Assembly: GCA_003993805.1 (NCBI GenBank)
Contig: RSEF01000031.1
Location: forward strand, 17,106,953-17,170,952
Direction of reading: 5' to 3'
DNA from: Himantopus leucocephalus
Lineage: Eukaryota; Chordata; Aves; Charadriiformes; Recurvirostridae
DNA: 64,000 nt
The notes under the pieces were generated by a model that worked only from the letters and a program-made list of their open reading frames with translations, was not told where the DNA came from and did not search any database. The number at the start of each line of letters is the position of its first letter. Position 1 is the first letter of the stretch. The position numbers and the translations under genes were made by a program. Below are positions 50,057 to 63,533 of the stretch, in pieces.

Positions 50057-51695
50057 TCATGGGTATATGCAAATATAAGTGGTTTTCTAATGACAAATAT
50101 TGCATTAATTTTAGAGGTCATGCTCTAGATGTTACTTGATCTTCAGACAGTTCTAGCTATCTTTCATAACTTAATGTTAGATTACAAAATTATTAGTTTT
50201 CTAGGTTTTCTCTTAAGTTGTATTTTAATGATGTGGTCCTATGTACCAACTGCATTTGAAGTAGAAATTTAAAAATCTATTAGAAGTTTAGTAATTTTCC
50301 TTGGGAGGACAGTTTCTTGATTTCCCTCATCAATTTTGGATTGTCCCTGTGAGCTGAAGGGGCAAATAACAGTGCTTACCAAAGAGCATGGGTTTCAGTA
50401 CTGTCACTTTCAAAATGGCAAAGCTGAGCTATTTCAAATCCAGCTGGTTCAGTGTGTTTAACAGACAAGAGACTGTGCAGCTGCTTTTAGAATCTCCTGT
50501 CTTTGAAATGCCTGTATACAGTCTCTGAGCAGCAGTTCCAAACTGTTTTATGTGGTGGAATTAATGTCTGAGTGCTGCATTTTGCAGGAAAGTTAATGTT
50601 AATTCCCTTGTTTAAAACAGATCCCAACAAAGAATCAGGAAGTAAATGAAGTTCAAGAGCAAAGAGAAGAAGTAGCCAGTTGTTTAGGGAGAAGGAAAAA
50701 ATATTCCCCTCTTTTCCCCCACATGGTGGAAGTGTGGAATGAATGCTCAAAATAGGGTAAAACTAAAACTACATGAATGAAGACTAATTTCCAAACAATA
50801 AATTTCTATTCACTTTTTTTTTTTGAGCAACATTTGTAAATAATTTGGTTCTGGGCAAATTCCTGTGCCATAGAATTAAAACAGAGATAAATTTTATTGT
50901 TACATATTCATTATTATATATAATTATAATATTTAATTTTGAACGGCGTCTTTATTTGAAATAAAGCCTGAGTATGCAGGTCAGCTGCTTTTGTGTGGTG
51001 TCATGTTAGATGATTATCTAATAATTTGAGCATATGTCTATGTGCAATTTTTGTCTTAGAAGTACCTCTGTAAATGTGAAAGAAAACTTTATACTTTTAG
51101 AACTCAGCATCATACTTTTTTTTTTTTTTTCCAAAAAGCTTGAAAGCAGAATGCGTACTTCAGAATGGTGGTCTAATGAAATGAAATGCATTTTACAGTG
51201 ATCATGACACTGATTGTTTGAAGAAACATTCTCTGTGTGGTGAGGACTTAACAGTTGTGATTCAGTATTTTTGAGGTTTGGTTGGGCTTGGTATGTTTTT
51301 TTTTTGAACTGGTACTTTTTTTTCTTCCCTCTGCCCTGGCAGACAGGGCTTGTTTTGGTCTTCTCTTACAGAAACATGGTATATAAGTTGTACTTCAAAT
51401 CTTATTTCTTGTGGTGAAACATGGGCTTATTCTAATGTACGAGCTTCTACTTAGTCAGCCAACAATACTAATAAATGAAATTAAAAGCAATTATGTATGG
51501 GGCCAGAGAGGTCCTATGCTAGCTTGTGTCTGATGAGTATCTGTATCTGGAGCACCTTCTGTGCTGTAAAAATGCTCTGGACTCCTTTTGGTTCCTTATC
51601 CAGTGTTCTCAGAATGTGGTATGAAATACAGGTACTGTATTATATTAATAGTTTATGTCCTCAAGTTTCAGAAAATAGAGTAAATCTGCACTACT

Positions 51696-51786
51696 GCCGG
51701 TTAATTTCTGTGCAGGTTAATTTCTGTGCCGGTTCATTTATTTCAGTGCCAGTTCATCTGTTTCAGTGCTGGCTGTTATCTTCTGT
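51696..51786. repeat. Small degenerate minisatellite, about five units of 16-20 bases
   Basis: Units starting gccggtta/gcaggtta/gccggttc/gccagttc and ending ttctgt or ttcagt follow each other at 51696, 51712, 51728, 51748 and 51768. The first two are 16 bases and the later ones 19-20, indicating expansion with divergence. Confidence 0.7.
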
Positions 51787-53481
51787 GCTCACTTCACATG
51801 GATGAGGGGGTTCCACTTTTGCTTTTCATCTCCTGCTGTGCTTTGGCTGGAGTCCGTATTTCATCTTTGACAGGAGCCCAACTGCACTTGCTCTCAGAAA
51901 TGAGGGAGTAAAGCGAGCATGTATTTTCATTGAAGACTAACTTCAGTAATTAAGTTTGTTTCAGGCTCTGAAAGACCTAATACCTAGTATTACATGAATG
52001 TAAGCCATAACTTCTTGAGGTAGCCTGCTGTCCTTCAAGTAGGTGTCCAAAATGCAAGCAAACATCAATTATATTTCAATGCAGTGCTGCTGTAGTTAAG
52101 CCAGAAAAGGGTCCTTAGGCAGTCTCTGTTCCCAGTCTTACCTCTTTCAAAGGTTATGAGTCTTAGGAACATGCAGAAAGCCATAGAAAAACTCTTGTGC
52201 AGAGCTATTGCTTGATGAACATAGCTTTCTCTGGCAAAACTTGGTTTTGGCTCAGTCAAAATATTTTCATGAAGTTATATAGCCCTATCAACAATAACAT
52301 GATTATTTTTTTCTATAGTTCAACAACCCCCTTATATTTCTTTGTTTAAAGCTTAAACCCAACTGTTTCATGAGGAAACGATAAGGATGGCTGTATTTTT
52401 CTTAGGGAAATCCAGGTTGAAGGTTCTGAATTGCCACTCAGCATGAATTGGAGGATATAAGTACCGGGGCTCCTCCCTCTTTTAGCAGAAGCCTTTTTAA
52501 AGCTCTACACAAAGGGGTCTACAAAACATGAACTAAACTTTTTTTCCTAAAGGGCTAAACAGGATGTAGATATAAATAATAATTCAATACAAACTTATTT
52601 TGGTGGAGCTTTCTCACACACAGCTTCTTGTATTTTGAGAAGTGTAGTTTCCTTTTAGAAATAGTTCTTTCATTAGTTTCCGGACAGTGCTTAAGATGAA
52701 TTCATACCATTAAAAAAACCTAAAATTAAAAACTCTTGTTCCAAGGTGTTGTAATTTCTTTGTTAACAGTAATGGGTTGGGTTTTTTTTTTCAATTTGGT
52801 GTTTTTGAAATGGATTGCTCATAATCAAAAACTGTGAAGATTTTTCTTAACTCTTTGCAAAAGACTCAGAATGGTTGATAAAGTGATCAAGTACCGGAGT
52901 AGATACTTCTTGTACGTATCATGTATAACTGTATAGATACTGTCTTTTTAGAGCATTGCTATTCTGCAGGTGAACTTAAGTCTACTGAACACTGTCCCCA
53001 CAAAATGCATGCTTGTCTATTGTAACAAATATCATTTTATCACTTAAAACTATTTATTTTTGTTTTGTTTAAATCTGCCTGCTCAGCAGCTTTTCTGTGG
53101 TTTGTTCCATATAGCCAATCTCTTTTGCTGACATGCACGTTCTACGTAACAACAGGGACATACTTTATGAAGCTACCATAGAGATTTAAGGGCAGTGGCA
53201 GAATATGAAATCACTTCTAATTCTGGCTATATGCTTTACTCTTTGTTTGATCTTTGTCTTGGAGAGACTGTCCCACCTTGAAGGCAAATCATGATTGATG
53301 TAACCAGCAGGAAATAGTAAAATCCAAGATTGGCTGTCACAGGGGAGTTGGGAAACATCTTTGTATGAAGGCAGGAAAGAAATGCTTGTCAATCTTGATG
53401 TTGTTATTACCTCTTGTTCAGACAGGCTAGTTTTGAATCACTGGGCTGTCTTCAAACTTAAAACACCCCGGGAGTGAATTT

Positions 53482-53522
53482 GGGCTTTGTTGGTTTTGTT
53501 TGGTTGGTTGTTTTGTTGGGTT
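53482..53522. repeat. Imperfect TTGG/TTTG simple repeat
   Basis: G+T-only stretch of units such as ttgg, tttg and ttgt on the plus strand, within the presumed intron. Confidence 0.6.
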
Positions 53523-56500
53523 ATTTTTGTAAGCAGAATAGTTTGTATCAAGTTGTTTCTCACTGGTAGCACACAACAGGCTTTGTATATTTTTATTCTT
53601 TTGTATTCTCCTATAAGCTTTATATTCTTTTATTCTGTAAAGTTAACTAGCTTTTCTCTGAAATGTTTCTTTTTCCACCCATTTGCCTTTTCTGGTTAAA
53701 TCCGAGATCATTCTCACAGCAATACTATGCTTGGCTAGCCATACAGGTTTGTTAATTTTCTGTCTAATTCCTTCTCCCATGGACTATCTTATCTCAGCAG
53801 AAGTGGTTTCTCCATCTAGTCAGGACTAGTTTATAACGCCTACATCTTTCATATGAATATCTGAATTGTTGAGGGGAGCCAGGATTACTTTTTCTGTCAG
53901 TGCGGGTAAAGGGTTTGTGTTTTGCCTTCTACATTTGCTTTGCTTGGTGTTAGAGATTTATGTATTTATTTTCACATGTCCATGGCTCACCTTCACTTAG
54001 TCTCTTGCTTTGATGACATAATATATTTCAGCCTTCTACTTCTTGAACTGTGTCTAAATGGAAGGTCTCTTAAGGTACTTAAGCTAAGCTGTATGTCTGT
54101 GAATCAAAATCATTCTGCATTACTGCCCCTCTATTGTGTATATACACGGGATTTTGGGGAGGATTCTGAGACCCAAGAGGTGTATGCATGCCATGTGCAC
54201 TCCCCCTTCCTTTGCCTTTTCTGTGGTGGTTTCTTTTTCTTTTAATTGCTACGAATTTAATGCTTACTGTCTCAAGTACAGGGTCTGCAAGATTTTAGCA
54301 GCAATTTCTATGAAGATTCCTTCTGTTCTCTCCTCCCCCTCCTTTTTTTTTTTTTCTTTTCTGTTTTCAGTGGTCCTCCTTTTAAGCCAATTGCTTGTCT
54401 AAGCCCTAAGTTGTGAGGATCTGTCTTCTGTAAGCTACTGGCTGCTAAAAGTAGTCTGTGGCTCTTTAGTTATTATCTTTTATTTTTTTCTACCACATTT
54501 CCTGATTGAGAAAGAAGTTTTTCCTCAAAGACTTGTGTGGGTGTTGGCAAGCTCAAAACATTGGCGATTTCTCCTTTTTATTTTCTGGACAAATGTTAGT
54601 TCTCTAGCTTTGGAATTTTTATACTGGCAATCTTTAATTTACTGTGGGGAGCTGGGAGATGACTTGCTGCTCACAATGTGTGCAGGGGGTGGGAGAACAG
54701 GACGAAGTGAATGTTCGAGATTGTTGGAGATAGTCCATCTCAGATCTTTATGTGGATATCTGCTCATGTGGAATGTGGAAATTAGTGGCTTAACAGTGAT
54801 CCTATCTAGTCCTGTGTTCCCACTGAAAGTGGGAAGAGTCAGCACAATGCTTAATCTTAAGTTTGCCAACAGTGTTTTCTACCTTGTACTTAAATTGTGC
54901 TGAATACCTTTTATGCCTCTCTGAAGTTTCTGTGAGCCCTTATTCACAGCTTTTCAAAGGTGCAGTTGTTTGGTTTTCTTCAATCAGTAGTGAGTAAAAA
55001 CTTTCCCTGAATTGAGGGCTGGGGTTCTGAAAAGCTGATAACATGTATCCTCAGAGAAGGTTTTCCATGAAATCTGATAATGATTGTAGCTTTATATTTA
55101 AAAAAGGAGGGAGAGGGGTGAGAAAATTTGTGTTTCAGCAATTTATCCAGTCATCTGTGGGATTTGGGGAAGATGCTTATCCTTGTGCTGAGCAATTGGT
55201 TAGTTTTATGATAGTCTTTTCTGAAGCATTGGAAGGAATGTAGAGATCGGGTGGACAGTAGTGTCAAATGTTCTTAGATGCTTGCCTGGTCTCTGGTTCA
55301 CATGACTGGCGTCAATTTGCCCGGTAGATCTGAGATCAAGAAGATGTTTTTTCTGAGGTCAGACTTTCTGGGGTGTGTTGCTTCTTTCATTTCCAGTATG
55401 TTGGGAGACCGTTTGCTGACTGGGCAGCGTATTTTACCTGCTCTGCATCCTAAATGTGGGGCTCAGGCGTTGATAACACCCTGCCAATTTTCAGTTTGTC
55501 GCATTTGATCAAGTCTCCTGGTGGCTAAATTAATTTAGTGTAATTGAAGTCTCAGGGTCTGTTTTGTAGTAATATTTGAATAATATTAATGCCATACAGG
55601 TTAATGCATTGAATACTCTGGTGATCATTTCCATCTTATAGCTATGACATAATTGCACTTTGTTTGGAAAATTAGTACCAGAAGCAGTGATGATACTTAC
55701 TGTAAGCAAGTTACTCAGCTGAACATGATCTGTTTTTTCTGCCTGAGCTACAGTCATTGTTTTGGCTAATGCTTGTGCATTGCTAATTTGACTGTTTCAT
55801 ACCACGTATTGTTAAATTGCTGTCTGCTTCAGTTGTCTTGCTGCTCACTGTGTGCTCTGCATGACTGGTCACAAAAAACACATCCTACAGAGCTATTCCA
55901 TGAAGATTGCATGCTTCTATACCATGCAGATGTTGACTGATGGCTTGACACACTACGGTTGCAAAGCAGTCTTTGCTTATTAAAACTCAGAAGAGACTGC
56001 CACTCACAGTATGGGGTTTCATGTAAAATTACTGAGAAAAATCCTGCTAAGTTTGGGAGAGTGATTATAAACCACTGATTTACTATGTCAGAAATGCTTG
56101 TGATTGCCCTTTCCCTTCTGAGAGTGAGGGTTTGGATACTGGGAGACTGTGTGGGCCTTCTCTGGCCTTAGTTTTCAAGTGGACATTCAGCTATTAAATG
56201 TGTCATTAGTTTATTTTTCCTAATATCTCCAAGCTTTTTCCAGAAATTCATGGAGAATTTAAAAGAATCAAAGATTGCCTGTTCTCCTTAAACTTATACT
56301 GGTGTTTCTAAAAAAAATTTGCAAACTCAGTTGGTCTTTTGTATGTGTCTGTCTTCAAATAGTCTTCTCCATTCCCCAGCGCTGTTTAGCAGGAGCTTAC
56401 GTTACCTCCGTTAGTTAGCTTATCTTTAACTGCTAGTAGGACCTTGTTTTTTCCAGGTCAGGAGAGTGAGAAACAGCTGCAATATCTGGGTGTAGGTGTA

Positions 56501-57061
56501 AAAGTTCACTCCCTTGTCCCGAAGTGGCTGAGCTGTTGCCAGCAACAGGTAGATAGTTGTTCTCTGAATAATGTGCTTCAGTAGCTGTTGTGAATTATGT
56601 GTGTTTAAATCTTGCTTGGTATTGTTGAATCTGTTGACTGATGGACTCTGGGCATAAAAATTAATATTGAAATGCTATTTTGTCTTTCATCAGATACTAA
56701 ATGAGTAGGTACACAGAAGTTGAACAGATTGTGGCGTAAGTTATGATACCAATATACTATTTGAAACCTGTAATTCAGTACAGGAAGTGGGCTTTTAGGG
56801 ATGACATTGAATTGAGCATTATAAAAACATGGTCTGACATAGTCTTGGTATGTAAACCAATTTAATTGTAAATCAGTTTAGTTGTCTAAATGGTACACGA
56901 AGAGATTTCCTGGGTTCAAGGCAGAAAGTTAATGAAACCCAGAAATTGGGCATGTTGCAATTAAAAAGAGAACAGATTAGTTGGGTTCTGAAGGAGAAAT
57001 CTGTACTCATTTAGAAATTAAATACATCATGTTTTAGTGAATTTGAAATAAATGAACAGTA

Positions 57062-57079
57062 CAGCATGCATGCATGCTG
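57062..57079. other. 18-bp perfect palindrome
   Basis: CAGCATGCATGCATGCTG equals its own reverse complement and contains a central run of gcat units. No other element is recognised around it. Confidence 0.8.
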
Positions 57080-57118
57080 AATGAAGTAACAACACGTGAA
57101 GGCCAGAACCATGGGGTT

Positions 57119-57148
57119 GTGCATGTGTGTGTATGTCTGTGTGTGTAA
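57119..57148. repeat. TG dinucleotide microsatellite, interrupted
   Basis: tg units interrupted by ta and tc over about 30 bases. Confidence 0.75.
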
Positions 57149-59699
57149 CTCAGCAAAATATTTCAAGGATGTTAGCTTGACGCGCAAACTGAGAAGTGAC
57201 AAAACTGACAATTCAGGAAAGCAGACTGCTTTCACTGAGTAAAGCTTACTAGCCCTTTCTTTTCTTTAGCAAAAGGCAAACATGGATGCCAAAACTATGA
57301 TACTGATGCAGTTAGATGAATAACTGTTGTTCCTTTACCTGAAGCATGACAGAGGTCTGTTCCCATCTCTCTAAAAATGCTATGGAAATAAAATACCTCC
57401 AGCTCTCTTTAAAAACAAAAAACCTGCCAATTTTTAAATCTCTCTGAATACATGATTTCAGAGGCCACTGCAGAATTTGGGGCTCTTTTCTTAGAATAGT
57501 GACATTAAAGAGGAAAATGAATAATTTTTGTAGAGGCGATAAATCAGATGCTCCTGTATTATCTTTTTCGAAAGCCAGGGAGACATTACATTTGAGATTA
57601 TTTTTTTTTTCTGTTTAATAAATGTTGCATTTTTTTCTGTAGTATGTTGTGGAACATTATGCTACAAGATAGTTCTGGAGTTAAGCATTTAATAGCATTT
57701 GAAGGATTAAACATTTATATGTGTATTTAAATCATATTCGCACTGAACAGCAAGCTTTTTTAGAGAAGACATTAAACCTCAGGTTTTCATATTATAAACT
57801 ACAAACAGTATTTCATAGTCCTATACACGTATACTTCAACCCTCCTTTGTACGTTTTCTCTCAGCAGCTGCCATCAGGCATAGAAACTTATATGGAAATT
57901 AGTGTTTTGCTCTTTCTACTAAAACAGAATCCCTAAACGTCTTTCCCTAAAAAGAGTAGCTATTGTGAAGTTGCAGTCTATGTATACTTACTCAGACCTG
58001 TTCAGCATTTTGTACTTTCTGAAAGTTCTGTCCTAGGAGAGAACCTAGGATTAAAAAAAGCCCCAAAACCAAAATCTCACCTCCCCTTTGACAGATGCAC
58101 GTATTAATAAACTCAGCCTAGTTTTAACACATAATCAGCCATCGCTTTCTGGTTATGATGTAGAAGATAATAAGTTTTACAGGAGTATCTTTGTAACTGG
58201 TCGAGATGTGTGTGATGTTGCGGTACTGGTGACAAAACACTTCCATATCAATGTGCTGACATCTGATTTCTTCTTGTTCAGTAACATCTATAGCCATGGT
58301 CATAAGCACCTTTGATCTGCCTGGAATGCATGGAGAGAGGTATGGCTGCCCAGCTTAGTTGCTAGAATATGGCTTGGGTGCTCCCATATCTGCTTGAGTA
58401 CAAGGAGAGCTGGATTAGTTCAAAGCGCTTTGATAGCTGAGGCAGTTGTCTCTTTCCAGGGAAGCAGGTGAGATTCTTGACATATTCCTTTCCATTGATT
58501 CTGATGTGTGAGTGGCATTTTCCGTCAGAAGACATGTATCAAACTCTTCCAGACCATTGGAAACTTACCTATGCTGTTTTAGAAGCAGGAGTTGTGCACA
58601 GGAGATGTTAGAACTGTCTCGTGGCAAAGCCAAGCTATCATAGATTGGGAAATGTACAAGCAAGTTAATCCTGCCTAATTTGCCTTCTGTGTTTCATGTG
58701 TGTTTTGGTGTAGTCTTTAATTACTTATATTGCTTTGTTTTCCCTCTTCCTTTCCCCATAGGACCCATGAGTCATTCATTGCACAGGATGGGTGGTGGTA
58801 ATTTAATTAGCTGCTGTTAACAATTGTGGAGAAAAACAAAGTTAGGTGTTGTTGCCTCATGTTCTTTTCTACTATTTGAGCACTGTTCTGAAGGTAGAAT
58901 TAGAACACAAAAATGGCCATATTGGGTCCGTCCAAATACATCTCTTGACCAGCAACACGTTTTACAATAGCCGTGAACAAATGCCAGTGGAGGAGTAAGA
59001 ACAGTAGAAGTGTGTGTGCTACTGTTACTTGATATTTTAGAAGTATCCAACTCTTTTAAGCACAGGCAATTTCAGAGTTAGCTGTAGTTTATGTCCTTAT
59101 TAATCTCAGTATATTTTAATCTCTGAGTATGTCCGGTTTCTTCGTGAAGTCAGGCAGAATCCACAGCCTCCTTTGGCAATGAGCTGGTGATTCTTCAGGT
59201 GATCTACCAGTTACATGATGAACCACCTCTTGTCCTTTTGGAGGTATCTCCAATGAGCTTGATTCAACAGCTCTTAACCCTTGTACTGGGAGAGACTGTG
59301 TGCAGTTACTTGGTACAACCACCCTCTAGAACCTGTGTAAAGCTTCGTACATTCGTCAGACCTCTCCAGAATTCTCTTTTCCAGAATGAAAAACCTAGTA
59401 TTGCTTGGACTGCTTCTTGAAGAAAAAGCTATTCCATATTTTGATCATCTTTTTTTGTGCTTTTAGGAATGTTTTCCAGTCCTGTTACCCATTTTGAGAA
59501 AAGGGGAATAAAAAATACAGTGTTAGGTATAAATATGGTTAGATTGAAACACAGATTTATGTAATGGCTCAATGATGTTCCTGTCCTTACTTATAACACT
59601 TGGTTTATTTTTTTGAGAACTATCAAGGACCAAACTGCTGTCTTCATGGGACAGTCAAACCCCAAAATCTCATTCCTGAGTAATATAATGGTCAGCTTA

Positions 59700-60130
59700 G
59701 ACCCATCAGTTTATTAGGACTGCAGTTGTTTGCGCTCCATGTAGATCACTCTATTTGTTGAATGTCACCTGCCATTCTGCTGTCCATTCAGTCTCACAGT
59801 GTCCCTCCATGAATCTTTAGTCTGTACTGTTTTGAATAACTGGATGGTGCTCACTGTTCGCCTTTGCCACAGCAGATCCATCACAGATCCTTGAGAAATT
59901 TTGCAAGTGGCCTCCCTCCACTTCAGGAATTGACCATTTACTCTCACTCTCTGTTTCCTGCCACTTAACCAATTACTTGTCCATAAAAGGCTTTTCTTTT
60001 TCTGTCACAACCACTTGGTTTTTGCAAGTGTTTGAAGAATTTTGTAGAAAGCTTTCTGAAAACCCACCTTGACTATGCTTTTATGGGTCTTTCTTTGGCA
60101 GTCACGGCTACTATGTCTGGGTACTTGACA
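59700..60130 (-). repeat. Ancient LINE fragment of the CR1/L3 group, minus orientation
   Basis: The plus strand carries, in order, blocks that I recognise from a LINE abundant in turtles and crocodilians: one like 'tgtcacctgccattctgctg', one like 'acagatccttgaga', one like 'gaattgaccatttactc', one like 'tgtttcctgccacttaacca', and one like 'gaaagctttctgaaaaccca'. The element is read in its coding sense on the minus strand. It is strongly diverged with indels and has no usable frame. The family assignment is from memory and should be taken at clade level only. Confidence 0.6.
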
Positions 60131-63100
60131 AATGTTGAATTTTATTTAATCGTATGTCTGTAAGGTTGTAAGCTTTCTTCAGTTATGGAATAAAACATAG
60201 AATAGCTGAAGTCTAAACTATGGAATAACTTGATGTCCACTTTCTGACTCATACTCATTTTTTTTTTCCGCAGAATTCATTTTTTTTTCCAGAATTCTCA
60301 GCCTCATAGAACATGCCAGCCATTCCCTGTGTGGGTCCATAACGTTGACTGTAGCAGTGACTAATTCTTCTCTAAGGCACAGTCCAGCATCTCATGTTGG
60401 GTATCTAAAATAGCATCTATCTGAAATGTGTAAGTGTTCTAACAGAGCCACTCCGTGGCAGAAGCAGCAGTGGAATTATGTTTACCAAGCTGGCGGTCTT
60501 CTGCTTGTAATGAGAAAATCCCTTCTCTTGTTCAAATTTCTGCAACAAATGATGTTGCAGAGTCTACAGATTTGTATGACAGATGAATTTGCTGTGGTTT
60601 GTCCTGTGTGAGTCAAGGATTGTTGCACTGCCATTGTCTTCACTGTCACAAGACTGAAGAAGGACAAGTTAACATCATTATGAGAGATGTTTCTTCGTCA
60701 CTTCAAATCTGAAGTTAGTGATTATGACACTAGCTGGTCCTCTGGCGCTATCCAGCATAGTATGGTGTGCAGAGAGTTCAGCAAAGGCCAGAAATGCATA
60801 CATTGATCCAAATAATGACATATTGCCAAAACACAGCAGTGTGACAGCAAACCATTTTTAAGTGTTATTCACTGACGGTACTTGTTTACTCTGCCTAGGA
60901 TTTGTGTGCAAATGTTCGTGCTGTGTAAATGATTTGTGCTCTCGTATTTTGAACTACACATACCTATCTTCTGAGGGAATTTAGAATAAATATTATGTTG
61001 AAATGTCTGGAGAACAGAAAGTAAAATAGAATGTGTAACAGGAAAGGGCATGGAAAATTCTCATTTTCCCACTGTTTTATTGTAGTGGAAAAGCTGGGCT
61101 TGGAAAGAGGTGGGTTATGCACATGGGTTTTATTCATATCCGGAGTAGAACTGGGTTTGATCACTGTGTCCTGACATCCTGACTGGTCCCCAACATTTGT
61201 TGGTGTTCAGCACACGCTGGGGTGTGCCCCAAAGGTCGTGGTAGCCCAGCCAGTCAAAAGGTTTCTGCCTGATGCAGTCTTGCAGCTGCAGGAGAGTGAT
61301 AAATTAAGGCTGAACATAGAGTATGTAATTGTCAGTAGATAATAAAGTATGGTAGATAGTTGTCTGATCTACTGCTTCGGCGCTGCAGGAGGGAGGAGGC
61401 ACAGAGTGAGGGAAAGGGAATGGGTAGGAGGAAGGAAGATGGGAAATGTGGGTTTCCTTCAAAAAAAGATTTTTAGCATTTTTGTTAACATTGTAGAGTA
61501 CACTAAGACCTGTACTGTTCCAGTATTGCCGTATAGTAAAGCTGTTTTACCACATGCACAGGTGGAGCTCTTCGTTGGTGTATTTAAAGTACCTGAAAAC
61601 CTGTTGTAACTAGCAAAGAAAACAGAAAAGGAAGAAAAATAGGGTAAGGTAAAGGAAAAACAGATAAGTAGATCTAGAGAGCGTATGTGATAGACTGATT
61701 TGTAGGAATGATCCTATACATGCATGTACATATTTGTACAAATCCCCACCCCACCCCCCTAGTTGCTCACATATCTGGGACAATTTTTCCATTGGCAAAT
61801 GGAAACCCTCTACAGAGGGTGGCTTTTAGGATCTTTTAGTATAGGCCACATAACTGACAGTAAAACAGGAAAAACAGGGAAGTGTGTGGACTTTGTGCAG
61901 CTATGGAAGAAAGCCTTTCTGCTAAGTCTTCATATATTGACTTCTTGCAATGTTTTTGTATGTAGTTACTAATTTAGTTGAGCAGAATTGTAAATTCATG
62001 TGTAGATAGAGTCTAAGTGAAGAACAGGAAGGTCAAATACTACATTTTATTTCTCATTTCTTCCCCTAGAAGTTCTAATTTTCCCAGTAACATCTGTTTT
62101 TCACCCAGGCTGTGATGGATGTAGATTAGATACTGTACCTTAGCGTGGATGGAGCTCAAGATGATGACTCTGAAGTGCGGCTGATCAGCTACTGTTGCTC
62201 TGCTTCTGGACGTTAGACACTGCAGAGCCTTGAGGTCAATAACTGGATGAGAGGGTGATTGTTCCAAACATTGGGAATCTGAATAACAGTTCTAGTGGGG
62301 GTTGGGAATGTAATGCCCAATAGCTTTTTTTAGGTTTAACAGTTTCTTTTAGTTAGCAGTAGGTTGTGTAGTAGTCATTCCTCTTTGTGAGCCTTCCTCA
62401 AACCATTGAGGATTTGGCTGTTAGTGAAATGTTAGGTTGGGTGTTTCAGAGTTATTCATAGGGGTTGGTATTTATGCAGTCCCTTCCACTTGTTCTTTAA
62501 AATACAAAATTCCTGTAACTTACAGCCATCTGAGAAACTATTAAATGTTTCTCACGTCCCTTTGTCTGATAGCTGTAGAGCATGCTTGTTAGCTGACTGC
62601 ACTCTCTCACAACCTTCTCTCCCTCCTAAGGAGATCAGAGGATTTACAGCTATTTCATACACCACTTCTCATCAAAGAACTTCATACACACTACTAAGTT
62701 TTAATCAGTTTACTTACAGAAGAATCAAGCCCTCCATTACTGAAGTTCAGTAATCCCTGCGTGAGGGCTACACACAGCAGAGCTTTTTAAAAGTAAACTT
62801 CAGGGATCTGCTAATGAGTTGGGTGGTTTGAGGAAACTCACATGTCCTGCGTTGCTTTTTAGGAGTTGTGATGTACCTCTTGCTGCTGCTCTGGCAATTT
62901 TGTTTGCTAACACAGGGGCTCTGTTATCACTCTGCATGCCAGCAGCACATCTGCTTCCTGTTTTCTCTGATATAGGTGAATGCAGGTCTTCTCATTTATA
63001 CTCCACCTGTGATAAGTTCTGTGATCTATGGCACTGATTTTTTTTTTTTTCCATATATTTAAAAGAGTGAATTTAGGGTTAGATCCAAAAAATCCCCTAT

Positions 63101-63533
63101 GTTTTGTGTCTAGTACTGATTTTCTTGAATTTGTGTTTTATATTGACTGCAGGTAGAGCAGCACTGAGCTCTGGCACATACAGCTTTGTTTTGTTGCTAC
63201 TGTATTACCTGTTCGAAGAGTAATGCAGTTCTCTTTGCACTTCTGATGAGTGTACCTAACAGGCAGTGTGATGGTACTTATGAAAGCCTATCCTCTCATC
63301 TCCAAAAGAGTGGAAGATGATACCATGCAGGCTGGTGGATCCAAATTAGTAGGGTTTTTTCAAACTTTCCTGTGTTTTTCTTCCATGACAGTGTCTTTGC
63401 AAAGATGCTGTCAGCTTACAGACTGGATTCATTGTAGGATTCTTGGTCACCTGTTAAATTAATGGGCAACATTAATGTAAATGAAAGGTTTAAGAGCTCA
63501 CTAGATTTTCAGTTTTGCATTGAAGCTTGACAG

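Noticed and set aside
59187..59420. 77-codon plus-strand frame and its 68-codon antisense partner
   Set aside because: No family resemblance; it lies close to the old LINE fragment and may be transposon-derived, but I cannot support a call.
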